NCBI RefSeq assembly: GCF_003862435.1
Contig: NZ_RHGY01000004.1
Location: forward strand, 630-64,629
Length of the DNA: 64,000 bases
Direction of reading: 5' to 3'
From: Weissella viridescens
GTDB taxonomy: Bacteria > Bacillota > Bacilli > Lactobacillales > Lactobacillaceae
Part shown: positions 1 through 10,376 of the stretch, one piece after another
Position numbering within the stretch: the first letter of the stretch is position 1
Layout: each line of letters opens with the position of its first letter
Notes under the pieces: generated by a model
The model's input: only the letters and a program-made list of their open reading frames with translations
Database searches by the model: none
What the model was told of the DNA's origin: nothing
Made by a program: the position numbers and the translations under genes

Positions 1-899
1 GCATCTACCACTGTCCACTTGTATCCGGGACGAATAAAGATGTCAGTCCAGCCAGAATCCGCTTCGAGCTTACCGTCAAATTTTGACCCAATCGTTTCTA
101 GCGTTCGAATTGAAGTCGTTCCTGTGGCAACAATACGACCACCATTAGCATGGACTTCGTTCAATGTATCAGCTGCATCTTGAGACAATTGGTAGAATTC
201 AGAGTGCATTTTGTGATCGTCCAGGTTCTCTTCTTCAACAGGACGGAATGTCCCCAGACCAACGTGCAAAGTCAATTCAACAATTTTGACCCCCTTCTCT
301 TCTACCTTTTGTAGTAGTTCAGGTGTCCAGTGTAATCCAGCCGTTGGAGCTGCTGCCGAGCCGTTCACTTTTGAATAAACTGTTTGGTAACGCTCTTGAT
401 CATCAAGCTTTTCTTTAATGTATGGTGGCAATGGCATTTCACCGAGTTCCTCAAGAATCTCTAAGAAGATACCATCATAATGGAATTCAACCATACGACC
501 ACCATGCTCAAGCTCTTCCGTCACGACCCCCTCAAGCTTACCATCACCAAAATCAATCTTTTGACCAACTCGATACTTTTTTGCGGGCTTAATCAACGTT
601 TCCCAGACATCACCATGATCTTGACGCAAAAGTAAAACTTCAACGTGCCCCCCTGTATCTGGTCGAATGCCATATAAACGCGCTGGCAATACACGTGAAT
701 TGTTCATCACAAGTGCATCCCCAGGATTAAGATAATCAATAATATCGTAGAAATGCTTGTCTTGCATATCACCTGTTTCCGCGTTCATGACAAGTAAGCG
801 TGATGTATCACGATCCTTTAGCGGGGTTTGGGCAATAAGCTCTTCGGGTAAATCATAATCAAAATCATCTAATGTGTAATTTGGAATTTCTTCAGTCAT
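1..899 (-). CDS. queA: S-adenosylmethionine:tRNA ribosyltransferase-isomerase QueA, 3' end outside window
   Basis: QueA transfers and isomerises the ribosyl moiety of SAM onto preQ1-modified tRNA to give epoxyqueuosine in the cytoplasm. The frame reads without interruption from the ATG at 899 to the window edge, giving about 299 residues of a family of about 340, so only the C-terminus is missing. The N-terminus ([20 protein letters not shown]) and internal stretches such as [12 protein letters not shown], the GLHWTPELL region and [11 protein letters not shown] are typical of the family. A GGAG ribosome-binding site lies in the end of ruvB, whose stop is 6 nt upstream, so queA is probably the last read gene of a ruvA-ruvB-queA operon, a common Firmicutes arrangement. 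Confidence 0.95.
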   Translation of the reverse strand, partial: MTEEIPNYTLDDFDYDLPEELIAQTPLKDRDTSRLLVMNAETGDMQDKHFYDIIDYLNPGDALVMNNSRVLPARLYGIRPDTGGHVEVLLLRQDHGDVWETLIKPAKKYRVGQKIDFGDGKLEGVVTEELEHGGRMVEFHYDGIFLEILEELGEMPLPPYIKEKLDDQERYQTVYSKVNGSAAAPTAGLHWTPELLQKVEEKGVKIVELTLHVGLGTFRPVEEENLDDHKMHSEFYQLSQDAADTLNEVHANGGRIVATGTTSIRTLETIGSKFDGKLEADSGWTDIFIRPGYKWTVVD

Positions 900-905
900 A
901 CTATA

Positions 906-1913
906 CTACTCCTTGTTTGGGTATGGAATATGCAAATGTTCATAGGCAAGTGGGGCAACTTGACGTCCACGTGGTGTTCGTTGAATAAACCCAATTTGCA
1001 AAAGATACGGTTCATACATTGACTCAATGGTTTCGACTTCTTCACCAATGTTAGCTGCAATCGTATTAACACCAACTGGTCCACCATTATAAAAATCAAT
1101 CATGGTATGGAGGATTTTATGATCAATTTGATCTAATCCCATCTTATCAACCTTTAGCAATTTCAAAGCATAATCAACGGTTTCATCGTTAATTTCACCA
1201 GCACCATCAACAATCGCAAAGTCACGTACACGCTTCAATAATCGGTTCGCAATTCGCGGTGTTCCCCGTGAACGACGCGCCAACTCGTACGCACCTTGCT
1301 CAGAAATGCTTGTACCAAATACATCCGCTGAACGTAAAATAATGGTTGCAAGTTCATCAGTATTATAATACGCCATATGCTCAACAATGCCAAAACGATC
1401 GCGTAATGGTTGCGAAAGCATCCCTGCTCGCGTTGTTGCCCCGATTAATGTGAAGGGCGGCAATGGAAAATGAACAGGATGGGCCGTTGGACCTTCACCT
1501 ACGATAATATCCACATAAAAATCTTCCATCGCCGAATAGAGCATTTCCTCAACCGGTTTTGGTAAACGATGGATTTCATCGATGAAGAGCACATCCCCTG
1601 CATTTAGCTCATTCAATAAGGCCAGTAAATCACCTGATTTTTCAATAGCTGGTCCGCTGGTCGTACGAATCCCCACGCCCATTTCATTGGCAATCACCAT
1701 GGCTAAAGTGGTTTTCCCAAGTCCTGGTGGTCCATAAAGCAACACATGGTCCAAGGCTTCCTCACGTGTTTTGGCCGCTTGAATATAAACATTTAAACGT
1801 TCTTTGAGCGGTGCTTGACCGATATACTGGTTTAGCGTTACCGGTCTAAGTGACTGCTCAAATGATTGCTCAGCGTCTTCGGCTGAGGCATCATGCATGA
1901 TATCTTCAGTCAT
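906..1913 (-). CDS. ruvB: Holliday junction branch migration helicase subunit RuvB
   Basis: RuvB is the AAA+ motor that drives branch migration of Holliday junctions bound by RuvA. The 335-residue protein has the usual family length. Walker A is GPPGLGKT at residues 61-68, Walker B is IDEIH at about 111-115, and the sensor/arginine-finger region (GATTRAGML, then LRDRFG) is at about 158-175. The C-terminal winged helix ends in the TPRGRQVAP motif. The gene follows ruvA by 14 nt and precedes queA, consistent with co-transcription. Confidence 0.98.
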   Translation of the reverse strand: MTEDIMHDASAEDAEQSFEQSLRPVTLNQYIGQAPLKERLNVYIQAAKTREEALDHVLLYGPPGLGKTTLAMVIANEMGVGIRTTSGPAIEKSGDLLALLNELNAGDVLFIDEIHRLPKPVEEMLYSAMEDFYVDIIVGEGPTAHPVHFPLPPFTLIGATTRAGMLSQPLRDRFGIVEHMAYYNTDELATIILRSADVFGTSISEQGAYELARRSRGTPRIANRLLKRVRDFAIVDGAGEINDETVDYALKLLKVDKMGLDQIDHKILHTMIDFYNGGPVGVNTIAANIGEEVETIESMYEPYLLQIGFIQRTPRGRQVAPLAYEHLHIPYPNKE

Positions 1914-1927
1914 GTGTTACTTCTTTC

Positions 1928-2524
1928 TTATTGTAATAATTTAAGTCCTGCACTCACATACGCTGCGGTATCAGCCAAAGACTCATTTTGCAGTTGTTTT
2001 TCAATGCGCTTCAAGTCCTTTTTTGCATAGCCAAGCGCTTCAAGTGCCTGTAAAGCCTCATCCAAGTCAGATCCTGATTTGGGCTTTGGGACATCTAATT
2101 CAAATTGATCCATTTGCGTTTGGAAAGGTAATTCATCGACTTTATTTTGCAAGTCTAAAATAATTTGTTGCGCTGTTTTCTTCCCAATACCTGGAAACTT
2201 TGTCAAAAATGTGACGTCGTCATTGACAATGGCCTGTACCAACCCTGTATGATCACTGCTTGCTAAAATGGCTAGCGCTGATTTTGGACCAATTCCTGAA
2301 ACTGCTAAAAGTTTTTGAAAGAGTGTCTTCTCATCAAGTGTTTGGAAACCATAAAGGGTCTGTTCGTTGTCGCGTACAATTTGTTCAACGTATACAGTGG
2401 CCACTTGTTGTTCAGTGAATGCAAACGGATTAGCAGTTACAATCCGATAACCGACTCCAGCAACATCGACGACGATGTAACCAGGCATAATGGCAGTAAT
2501 CATGCCTTTAAGATATTCAAACAT
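1928..2524 (-). CDS. ruvA: Holliday junction branch migration protein RuvA
   Basis: RuvA tetramers hold the Holliday junction in a square-planar form and load RuvB. The 198-residue protein shows the OB-fold N-terminus (MFEYLKGMITAIMPGYIVVD) and two helix-hairpin-helix motifs, SGIGPKSA at 76-83 and PGIGKKTA at 111-118. A C-terminal domain rich in ALEALGY follows and contacts RuvB. An AGGGGA ribosome-binding site precedes the ATG. It is the first gene of the ruvAB-queA unit. Confidence 0.98.
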   Translation of the reverse strand: MFEYLKGMITAIMPGYIVVDVAGVGYRIVTANPFAFTEQQVATVYVEQIVRDNEQTLYGFQTLDEKTLFQKLLAVSGIGPKSALAILASSDHTGLVQAIVNDDVTFLTKFPGIGKKTAQQIILDLQNKVDELPFQTQMDQFELDVPKPKSGSDLDEALQALEALGYAKKDLKRIEKQLQNESLADTAAYVSAGLKLLQ

Positions 2525-2562
2525 GTCCCCTGTACCTCGTTTATTTGATTTGTGTCTGTACT

Positions 2563-2568
2563 ATTATA
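2563..2568 (-). promoter_or_regulatory. Extended -10 promoter of ruvAB-queA
   Basis: On the minus strand the sequence reads TGCTATAAT, a perfect -10 hexamer with an extended TGn element, about 40 nt upstream of the ruvA ATG. No good -35 is visible, which fits an extended -10 promoter. This is an assignment by eye. Confidence 0.55.
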
Positions 2569-2615
2569 GCAGAAATTAAGTTAAAACGAAGATACATTTC
2601 ATGTTGGCATTAAAA

Positions 2616-2642
2616 AAGTCCCGGTCAATTGACCAGGACTTT
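2616..2642 (-). terminator. Rho-independent terminator of guaB
   Basis: Immediately after the guaB stop the minus-strand RNA can form a stem of AGUCC-U-GGUC and GACC-G-GGACU around an AAUU loop, followed by a U-tract. The central U-G wobble pair exists only in the minus-strand transcript (C opposite A on the plus strand), which supports the orientation. Confidence 0.85.
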
Positions 2643-2646
2643 ATCA

Positions 2647-4020
<1,374 letters not shown>

Positions 4021-4121
4021 GAACTTTAAGCGGATTTGCTGTTAAAAAATTCGCAATCTAAAATAAATCGGCATATACTGAAGATATTTTCTGAACACGC
4101 TTGTGAAAGGAAGTAGACATC

Positions 4122-5357
4122 ATGCAAATCATTAAGACCAAGTTGGCGCAATTTCCAACCTGGCAAAGAAATCTTTATGTACTATGGTTTGGCGTTTTTA
4201 TGATGGGGATTGGTTTTAGCGAGGTCTTACCATTTATGTCACTTTATGTTGACACGCTCGGCCATTTCACCGCCAAACAACTCTCTTTTTATAGTTCCCT
4301 CACTTTTTCTATTTCATATCTAACAACGGCCTTATCCTCTCCTTTTTGGGGGAAATTAGCTGATACTAAAGGACGTAAGCTAATGTTATTGCGAGCCTCA
4401 CTTGGTATGGCGATTGTCTATGCTTTGATGGGTTTGGCAACGAACGTATGGGTCTTAATCGTCTTGCGCGGTATTCAGGGCTTGTTGGGTGGCTTTGTTT
4501 CAAATGCCAACGCCATGGTTGCAACGCAAACCCCTAAGGAGCGCTCAGGCTATGCAATGGGGGTCCTCGTAACAGGAATGACTTCCGGACAACTGCTAGG
4601 TCCCTTCATTGGTGGTACATTAGCTAGTTTTGTGAGTTATCGCGTCGCATTCTTCATCACTGCTATCATCTTCACAATTGTCTTCGTGCTTGTTTTGACC
4701 TTAGTTAAAGAATCTTTCACGCCGGTTGCAAAAGCTGATACACTTTCATTTAAACAAGTGTTACATCTTTTACCAAACGCAAAACTAACTTTTGGGCTCT
4801 TCACCACGACGATGATTATTCAAATGGCTAACTTCTCAATTAGTCCCTTCATTGCGTTATTCGTGCGCCAAATTAATACAACCGGTTTACCAACCACATT
4901 TTTGGCTGGGCTGGTCACTGCAATGCCAGGTATCGCAACACTATTTGTGGCAAAACGCTTTGGTGTGCTGGGTGATCGCATTGGTACTGCTAAAATGATT
5001 ATGATTGGCTTTTTAATTGCCTTCTTGTCTCTGGTCCCAACAGCTTTTGTCACAACGATTTGGCAACTCATCTTCCTCCGCTTCTTAATGGGGATTTCCA
5101 ATTCTACGATGATGCCAGCTGTGCAAACCCTCTTAACTAAAACCACGCCAAGTGCAATTACCAGTCGCGTTTTTTCATATAATCAATCATTTCAATCAAT
5201 GGGGTCTGTTTGCGGGCCCCTGCTTGGATCTTTAGTAGCAACCCATTTTGGCTATCGCGGTGTCTTCATTGCCAGTGCAATCTTGGTCGCAATGAACGCC
5301 GGTTGGTTCTCACAAATTTCAAAAAGTTTACATGTACAAAAAAAGGCTGGTCATTAA
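4122..5357 (+). CDS. MFS multidrug efflux transporter, PmrA/LmrP-like
   Basis: This is a 411-residue membrane protein with about 12 hydrophobic segments, of the proton-driven drug-efflux major facilitator group. The motif WGKLADTKGRKLML after the second membrane segment is the MFS motif A, and LGPFIGGTLAS near residue 165 resembles the antiporter motif C. Overall spacing resembles pneumococcal PmrA and lactococcal LmrP, but substrate specificity cannot be told. AAAGGAAG precedes the ATG. It is one of few plus-strand genes here and is transcribed alone, divergently from guaB, ending in a terminator hairpin that includes its own stop codon. Confidence 0.88.
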   Translation: MQIIKTKLAQFPTWQRNLYVLWFGVFMMGIGFSEVLPFMSLYVDTLGHFTAKQLSFYSSLTFSISYLTTALSSPFWGKLADTKGRKLMLLRASLGMAIVYALMGLATNVWVLIVLRGIQGLLGGFVSNANAMVATQTPKERSGYAMGVLVTGMTSGQLLGPFIGGTLASFVSYRVAFFITAIIFTIVFVLVLTLVKESFTPVAKADTLSFKQVLHLLPNAKLTFGLFTTTMIIQMANFSISPFIALFVRQINTTGLPTTFLAGLVTAMPGIATLFVAKRFGVLGDRIGTAKMIMIGFLIAFLSLVPTAFVTTIWQLIFLRFLMGISNSTMMPAVQTLLTKTTPSAITSRVFSYNQSFQSMGSVCGPLLGSLVATHFGYRGVFIASAILVAMNAGWFSQISKSLHVQKKAGH

Positions 5358-5372
5358 TGACCAGCCTTTTTT
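5341..5372. terminator. Bidirectional terminator between MFS gene and DUF1361 gene
   Basis: AAAAGGCTGGTCA and TGACCAGCCTTTTTT form a perfect palindromic stem around TTAA. The MFS stop codon TAA lies in the loop. The run of A on the left and T on the right lets it serve both the plus-strand MFS gene and the minus-strand gene ending at 5371. Confidence 0.88.
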
Positions 5373-6018
5373 ATAGTTTCTTCAACATCGTATAAATCCC
5401 AAATAGCATCATTTCCAAACACGTGAACAAAATCAAAAAATGCAGTGTAAATCCGTGGTCTGTGACCAACGCATAATTTAAGGACTTGAGCACGCGAATC
5501 GGTTCTGTTAATACGTGCCATGAATTCAAACGTAAGTACCGACCGAGATAAATGCCGAAAGCACTTATCACGGAAAGTCCGCCATAATAAAGCACTGATA
5601 GCCACCAAGCCGAATTCTTAATCAAGGCATACCGCATTTGGTAGGCACTTTCGAGACCAAAGAAAGCCCCCAAGAAAATACCAGCTGTTAAAATGACATA
5701 ATTAAGTACCTGATAAATTCCCGTTAAATCAACACCAACTGCCTGTAAATGAATATAATCAGTCAGCATATAGAGTGTGTTTGGGTAGAAGAGTAGCCAA
5801 ACTAGGGCAACTCCAAGTAAAAGCCATTTTGAAACATGGTCTTGCTTTAAGTAAATATATAACCAGGCTAAATCAAATGGAATAACCGCAAGAAACAGGT
5901 TCCAAATCAAAAAACGACTAGGCGTTGGCAATTGCGTAATGACCAACATTAAAGCAATCAAAATAAGATGAATGACGATGATTCGCCACATTTTTTGATT
6001 TTTTATATCCACTTGCAT
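5371..6018 (-). CDS. DUF1361 membrane protein
   Basis: A 215-residue integral membrane protein with about six hydrophobic segments. The features NTLYMLTDYIHL and the AWLYIYLK region match my memory of the DUF1361 family, which has no established function. An AGAGG ribosome-binding site lies about 10 nt upstream of the ATG at 6018. The YigZ gene ends 16 nt upstream, so the two are probably co-transcribed. Nothing in the sequence indicates a ligand or partner. Confidence 0.75.
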   Translation of the reverse strand: MQVDIKNQKMWRIIVIHLILIALMLVITQLPTPSRFLIWNLFLAVIPFDLAWLYIYLKQDHVSKWLLLGVALVWLLFYPNTLYMLTDYIHLQAVGVDLTGIYQVLNYVILTAGIFLGAFFGLESAYQMRYALIKNSAWWLSVLYYGGLSVISAFGIYLGRYLRLNSWHVLTEPIRVLKSLNYALVTDHGFTLHFLILFTCLEMMLFGIYTMLKKL

Positions 6019-6034
6019 GAGTTAAACCTCTTTC

Positions 6035-6706
6035 TTATTTTAGGGATGCCGTTTTGGCGGAGATATCTCGGGAATATGGTCGTTCCACCACTCGCTCTGC
6101 GCCAACCGTGATGTTAACCTTTCCAGCTAGCTGATCTTCAACTGCCTGTGTAAAGTCGTCAATCGATTCAGTTGGTACCCCAACTGTTAAAACAACATCC
6201 GTTTGATAGTCTGTTGCGAGAATTTGATAACCCTGTTGTTCAAGCCAATACTTAATTGTTTCAAATTGACTGTAAGCCACCGTGACCATGACTTCTTGTT
6301 GTTGGACAAGTTCAACCAATCCAACATCAGCAATGCCTTCTGCAACTGTCCCGGCATAGGCACGAATTAACCCACCCGCACCTAATTTAATACCACCAAA
6401 ATAACGGGTCACAACGGCGACAACATTATGTAACTGATTGTTTTTTAGAACTTCAAGCATTGGGACCCCCGCCGTACCGGCCGGTTCGCCATCGTCCGAA
6501 TAACGTTGGATTTCATCATGTTTTCCAAGCACATACGCCCATACATTGTGGTTCGCTTTACGCTCTTGCTTTTTAATTTCAGTAATAAATGTTTGTGCCT
6601 CATCCTCATCTGCGACTCGCGCAATATGTAAAATGAAACGTGATTTTTTGATATCTTGTTCAAACATTGCTGATTGCTGTGCAATCGTTAAGTCAAGTTC
6701 AACCAT
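6035..6706 (-). CDS. YigZ/IMPACT family protein
   Basis: The 223-residue protein has the UPF0029/IMPACT N-terminal domain with the diagnostic YSDDGEPAGTAGVPML at about residues 69-84 and VVTRYFGGIKLGAGGLIRAY at about 98-117. A smaller C-terminal ferredoxin-like domain (DUF1949) follows. In eukaryotes IMPACT regulates GCN2; in bacteria the role is unclear, and some members are described as ribosome-associated or peptidase-like. GGGAGGAA stands 5-12 nt before the ATG. It reads into the DUF1361 gene. Confidence 0.9.
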   Translation of the reverse strand: MVELDLTIAQQSAMFEQDIKKSRFILHIARVADEDEAQTFITEIKKQERKANHNVWAYVLGKHDEIQRYSDDGEPAGTAGVPMLEVLKNNQLHNVVAVVTRYFGGIKLGAGGLIRAYAGTVAEGIADVGLVELVQQQEVMVTVAYSQFETIKYWLEQQGYQILATDYQTDVVLTVGVPTESIDDFTQAVEDQLAGKVNITVGAERVVERPYSRDISAKTASLK

Positions 6707-6787
6707 ACGCTTCCTCCCTTAAAACGCCTTAAAATTAAATATCACCAATTTCAATCGCATTTGTTAAACCCCATTGTACACAATAAA

Positions 6788-6808
6788 ACCGCTGATATAA
6801 AGCGGTTG
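6788..6808 (-). terminator. Weak terminator hairpin after obgE
   Basis: AACCGCT and AGCGGTT form a 7-bp stem 27 nt beyond the obgE stop. On the minus strand it is followed by UUUUAUUG, a short interrupted U-tract, so termination may be partial. Confidence 0.5.
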
Positions 6809-6834
6809 CTCGCTTATACCAACGGTTTGTTGAT

Positions 6835-8142
6835 TTATTCTTCGTACTCGAACTGGAAGTCTAAGATTTGAACTGTGTCCCCATTCTTAGCACCCGCATC
6901 ATGCAAGGCCGCATCGACACCCATCTTACGCATCACACGTGCAAAACGCATTAATGATTCCGTAAAGGCCGTGTTTGTTCGACGCATAATATCTTCAATT
7001 TCATCACCATAAACAATCCACAAGTCATCTTCGGCATGGTCAATTTGGAATGCAGGTTGATCATCCTTAAATTCATACATGGTTGTTTCTGATTCTGGTT
7101 CCATCCCCTTCGCAATGAATTGTGGGGTCACATCCAATAGATCCGCCGTACGACGCATCAAAGGTTGGACACCTTCACGATTCAACGCTGAGATTGGCAT
7201 GATTTCAATATCATCAGCGACTGTTGGATCAGCAGCAAGCTTTTGCTTGAACTCAGCCAAAGTTTCCTCTGCATCAGGCATATCCATCTTTGTTGGCACA
7301 ATAATTTGTGGACGTTCCAACAAGGCAGGGTCATAAGTTTCAAGTTCACTGTTGATTGCCTTGTAAGCCTCATATGGATCGTTATCAGGATCAACCCCTG
7401 ACATGTCAATCATATGCAAGATAACACGCGTACGTTCAACGTGCCGTAAGAATTGAATTCCGAGTCCCACACCATCAGATGCACCTTCAATCAAACCAGG
7501 TAAGTCCGCCATGACAAAATCACGACCATCGTCTAATTGCACCATACCTAAGTTTGGAACAAGGGTTGTGAAATGGTAGGCGGCAACTTTTGGCTTCGCT
7601 GCTGTCACAACTGAAAGAAGCGTTGACTTCCCCACTGAGGGAAATCCAACTAATCCAACATCTGCCAAGACGCGTAATTCTAATTGAAGTGAGAATTCTT
7701 GACCTGGTTCACCGTTTTCAGCAATTTCTGGAGCAGGATTCTTTGATGTTGCGAAATGAATATTTCCACGACCACCACGACCACCTTCGGCGACGACTAA
7801 TTCTTGACCTGGTTCAGTTAAATCAGCCACAATCTGTCCAGTTTCCGTGTTGGTAACGGTTGTTCCTTCAGGAACTTTAATAACCAAATCCTCAGCTGAG
7901 CGCCCAGTCATCCCCTTTGTGGCACCGTTTTGGCCAGGCGTCGCCTTGAAATGAGTCTTATAACGAAAATCCATCAATGTTCGCAATCCTGAGTCAACTT
8001 TCAAAATGACTGAACCCCCGTGACCACCGTCACCACCAAAAGGACCACCCATATCCACATACTTTTCGTGTCGGAAAGAGACGACTCCGTCGCCACCCTT
8101 TCCGGCTTTTACATTAATTTTTACTTGGTCGACAAACGCCAT
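6835..8142 (-). CDS. obgE: GTPase Obg (ObgE/CgtA)
   Basis: Obg is an essential GTPase linked to 50S subunit maturation and stress control. The 435-residue protein has the glycine-rich Obg fold at 1-158 ([12 protein letters not shown] at 32-43), a G domain with P-loop GFPSVGKST at 166-174 and DLPGL at 213-217, a TKMD variant of the NKxD motif, and a C-terminal OCT domain from about 350. GAGGT lies 8 nt upstream of the ATG at 8142. It stands alone between uvrC and the YigZ gene. Confidence 0.98.
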   Translation of the reverse strand: MAFVDQVKINVKAGKGGDGVVSFRHEKYVDMGGPFGGDGGHGGSVILKVDSGLRTLMDFRYKTHFKATPGQNGATKGMTGRSAEDLVIKVPEGTTVTNTETGQIVADLTEPGQELVVAEGGRGGRGNIHFATSKNPAPEIAENGEPGQEFSLQLELRVLADVGLVGFPSVGKSTLLSVVTAAKPKVAAYHFTTLVPNLGMVQLDDGRDFVMADLPGLIEGASDGVGLGIQFLRHVERTRVILHMIDMSGVDPDNDPYEAYKAINSELETYDPALLERPQIIVPTKMDMPDAEETLAEFKQKLAADPTVADDIEIMPISALNREGVQPLMRRTADLLDVTPQFIAKGMEPESETTMYEFKDDQPAFQIDHAEDDLWIVYGDEIEDIMRRTNTAFTESLMRFARVMRKMGVDAALHDAGAKNGDTVQILDFQFEYEE

Positions 8143-8235
8143 CGTTCATGACCTCACTTTCTTATTTTACAAACTGCAATAAACCGTAATCTTCAGTATA
8201 AATTAAAATGTTCACGATTGCTAGTCACTTCCCCT

Positions 8236-10020
8236 TTAATCTTGTCGGGCTTGCAAGGAAATTTTGATATTTTGAATGACCTTATCGGATAGCCCGAGTT
8301 CTTTTAACTCTTCATCCGGGGCATTCGCAATTTTTTTAAGGGACCCAAAATGGGATAGTAGCTTTTGTCGCGTTTTCGGCCCAACACCATTTATTTCGTC
8401 TAACTTCGACGCTAACGAGTTCTTTGACCGTAATTGTCGATGGAACGTAATCGCAAACCGATGGACCTCATCCTGGATTCGTTGAAGTAAGAAGAAGCCT
8501 TGTGATTTAGGATCTAGATGGACATGGGGTGCCCCATCTTCTTTCAAGAGATCAGCAGTCCTGTGTTGGTTATTCTTCACCATGGCGGCGACTGGAATTT
8601 CCAGACCCAACTCATCTTCAATCACTTCTTTAGCAGCATTCAATTGAATCTCACCCCCATCCATTAAAATCAGATCAGGCAAAGTATCATGTTCTTTCAA
8701 AAGACGTGAATAGCGGCGACGAATCACCTCCATCGTTTCGGCACGTTCATCAGCGTGGGCGACAGTCTTGGTTTTATACTTGCGATAGAGTTTCTTATTG
8801 GGGACCCCATCCTCAAACACAACCATGGCTGACACCATTTCTTCACCACTCAAATGTGAATGGTCAAACGCTTCAATACGATGAATTTCAGGAATGTTAA
8901 GTGCATCAGCAATCTCTTGCATGGCTCCATTGGTCTTCTGCTCGTTCATTTCCATCAAACGAAATTTTTCTTCCAGCTCAATTTTGGCATTTTTCTCCGC
9001 CAAATCCATTAAGGCCTTTTTCTCGCCACGTTGCGGTGTTTTAACTGAAACACCCAGTACGTCAGCAATCGCTTTTCGGTCCACTACTTTGGGCACAAGA
9101 ATTTCTTTTGGCAAAATAGCATTTTTTCGATTGTAGAATTGCAGGATAAAACTGGTTAACTCTTCACCCGCATCATCAACCACGGCGAACAAGCGCTTCT
9201 CGCGTTTCATCAATCTCGATTGGCGAATAAAGAAGACTTGAACTGATAACCAACCCTTATCCATGTAAAAGTTGATTAAGTCACGCGGTGTCCCATCATT
9301 GGAGATAATTTTTTGTTTTTCAACTGTGGTGTTAATAAACTTTAGTTGATCGCGAAGATCGGCTGCGCGTTCAAATTCCAATTGTTCAGAAGCATCGTTC
9401 ATCCGTGCTTCAAGTTGTTTGGTCACATTTTTGGTGTCACCATTCAAAAATGATTGAATGTGCTTAATCTGTTCCGCATATTCTGATTCAGGTACTTCTC
9501 TAAAACAGGCCCCCAAACATTGCCCCATGTTCGCGTACAAGCACGGCCGCCCTTGGTAGCCATTACAGCGACGAAGCGGATAGACTTTTTGCAAGAAATG
9601 CACCGTCTCTTCCGCAGCATAGACATTTGGATAAGGCCCAAAGTAATGGGCACCATCTTTTTTAACTTCACTCACCAACATAATTTGTGGGTCACGTTCA
9701 TTCGTAATCTTAATATAGGGGTAGCCGGTCCCCCGCTTTAATCGAATGTTATAATATGGCTGATATTTTTGAATCAAAGTCACTTCGAGTAACAATGATT
9801 CTTTTTCAGAACTGGTGACAATGTAGTCAAAATCGGCGATATTCCGAACCAATTCAGCTGTTTTACCCGTATGCTCACTTTTAAAATATGATCGTACTCG
9901 GTTTTTTAAATTTTTAGCTTTCCCGACGTAGATAATCTTACCGTTAATATCTTTCATTTGGTAAGAACCTGGTAAGTCTGGCAAAAGCGCTAGTTTTTGT
10001 TCAATATGTTCAGAAGCCAT
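8236..10020 (-). CDS. uvrC: Excinuclease ABC subunit C (UvrC)
   Basis: UvrC makes both incisions in nucleotide excision repair. The ATG at 10020 is chosen because GGAGG is 6 nt upstream, giving 594 residues, a normal length; an in-frame upstream start would add 14 residues covering the ribosome-binding site. It shows the GIY-YIG nuclease domain near residues 15-45 (PGSYQMKD, IYVGKAKNLKNRV), a UVR motif near 200-235, the RNase H-like second nuclease domain (EAFDHSHLSGEEMV) and tandem helix-hairpin-helix motifs at the C-terminus (INGVGPKTRQKLL). Confidence 0.97.
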   Translation of the reverse strand: MASEHIEQKLALLPDLPGSYQMKDINGKIIYVGKAKNLKNRVRSYFKSEHTGKTAELVRNIADFDYIVTSSEKESLLLEVTLIQKYQPYYNIRLKRGTGYPYIKITNERDPQIMLVSEVKKDGAHYFGPYPNVYAAEETVHFLQKVYPLRRCNGYQGRPCLYANMGQCLGACFREVPESEYAEQIKHIQSFLNGDTKNVTKQLEARMNDASEQLEFERAADLRDQLKFINTTVEKQKIISNDGTPRDLINFYMDKGWLSVQVFFIRQSRLMKREKRLFAVVDDAGEELTSFILQFYNRKNAILPKEILVPKVVDRKAIADVLGVSVKTPQRGEKKALMDLAEKNAKIELEEKFRLMEMNEQKTNGAMQEIADALNIPEIHRIEAFDHSHLSGEEMVSAMVVFEDGVPNKKLYRKYKTKTVAHADERAETMEVIRRRYSRLLKEHDTLPDLILMDGGEIQLNAAKEVIEDELGLEIPVAAMVKNNQHRTADLLKEDGAPHVHLDPKSQGFFLLQRIQDEVHRFAITFHRQLRSKNSLASKLDEINGVGPKTRQKLLSHFGSLKKIANAPDEELKELGLSDKVIQNIKISLQARQD

Positions 10021-10053
10021 AACGACCTCCTTCCGCTCAAAATGATTATATCT

Positions 10054-10059
10054 ATTATA
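10054..10059 (-). promoter_or_regulatory. -10 element of uvrC promoter
   Basis: The minus strand reads GTGTATAAT, a perfect -10 hexamer 34 nt upstream of the uvrC start. No convincing -35 is present. A 7-bp inverted repeat (GTTAAAC-5 nt-GTTTAAC, 10082-10100) lies just upstream. Confidence 0.45.
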
Positions 10060-10182
10060 CACCTTTTCACGGGGTTTATCGGTTAAACATTCGGTTTAAC
10101 TAAACTTTTTGTTCATTCATTTTTAAGGCTAAAAGTGCTACACTTGTCTCAACACGATTTGTCAGAAGGGAGCGTACTATTT

Positions 10183-10314
10183 ATGGGACTACTCACACGC
10201 CGTAAGGATGAACTTGGTAAAAAAATGGATGCCACTTTCCAAATTCCAGATTTGGATGATGATAATAACGCCAAGGATTTCTTGAACAAGAAAAACAAGA
10301 CCGACAAGAAATAA
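10183..10314 (+). CDS. 43-residue charged small protein of unknown function
   Basis: A short plus-strand gene reads MGLLTRRKDELGKKMDATFQ and continues to a lysine-rich end (NKKNKTDKK), 43 residues in all. It has no signal peptide, membrane segment or cysteine; it has an acidic centre (DLDDDNN) and a basic C-terminus. AGAAGGGAG lies 10-18 nt before the ATG, TGCTACACT upstream resembles an extended -10, and a strong terminator follows the stop within 11 nt. Together these make a complete transcription unit, which supports a real gene despite its size. I do not recognise the family. Confidence 0.7.
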   Translation: MGLLTRRKDELGKKMDATFQIPDLDDDNNAKDFLNKKNKTDKK

Positions 10315-10324
10315 GGTCTCATCA

Positions 10325-10367
10325 AAAAACGCCCGAACTGCTATTGAGCAGTTCGGGCGTTTTTTAT
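10325..10367. terminator. Strong bidirectional terminator
   Basis: AAAAAACGCCCGAACTGCT and AGCAGTTCGGGCGTTTTTT form a long GC-rich stem with A- and T-tracts on the two sides. It serves the small plus-strand ORF and the minus-strand ABC permease gene ending at 10377. Confidence 0.92.
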
Positions 10368-10376
10368 TGATTGCAA

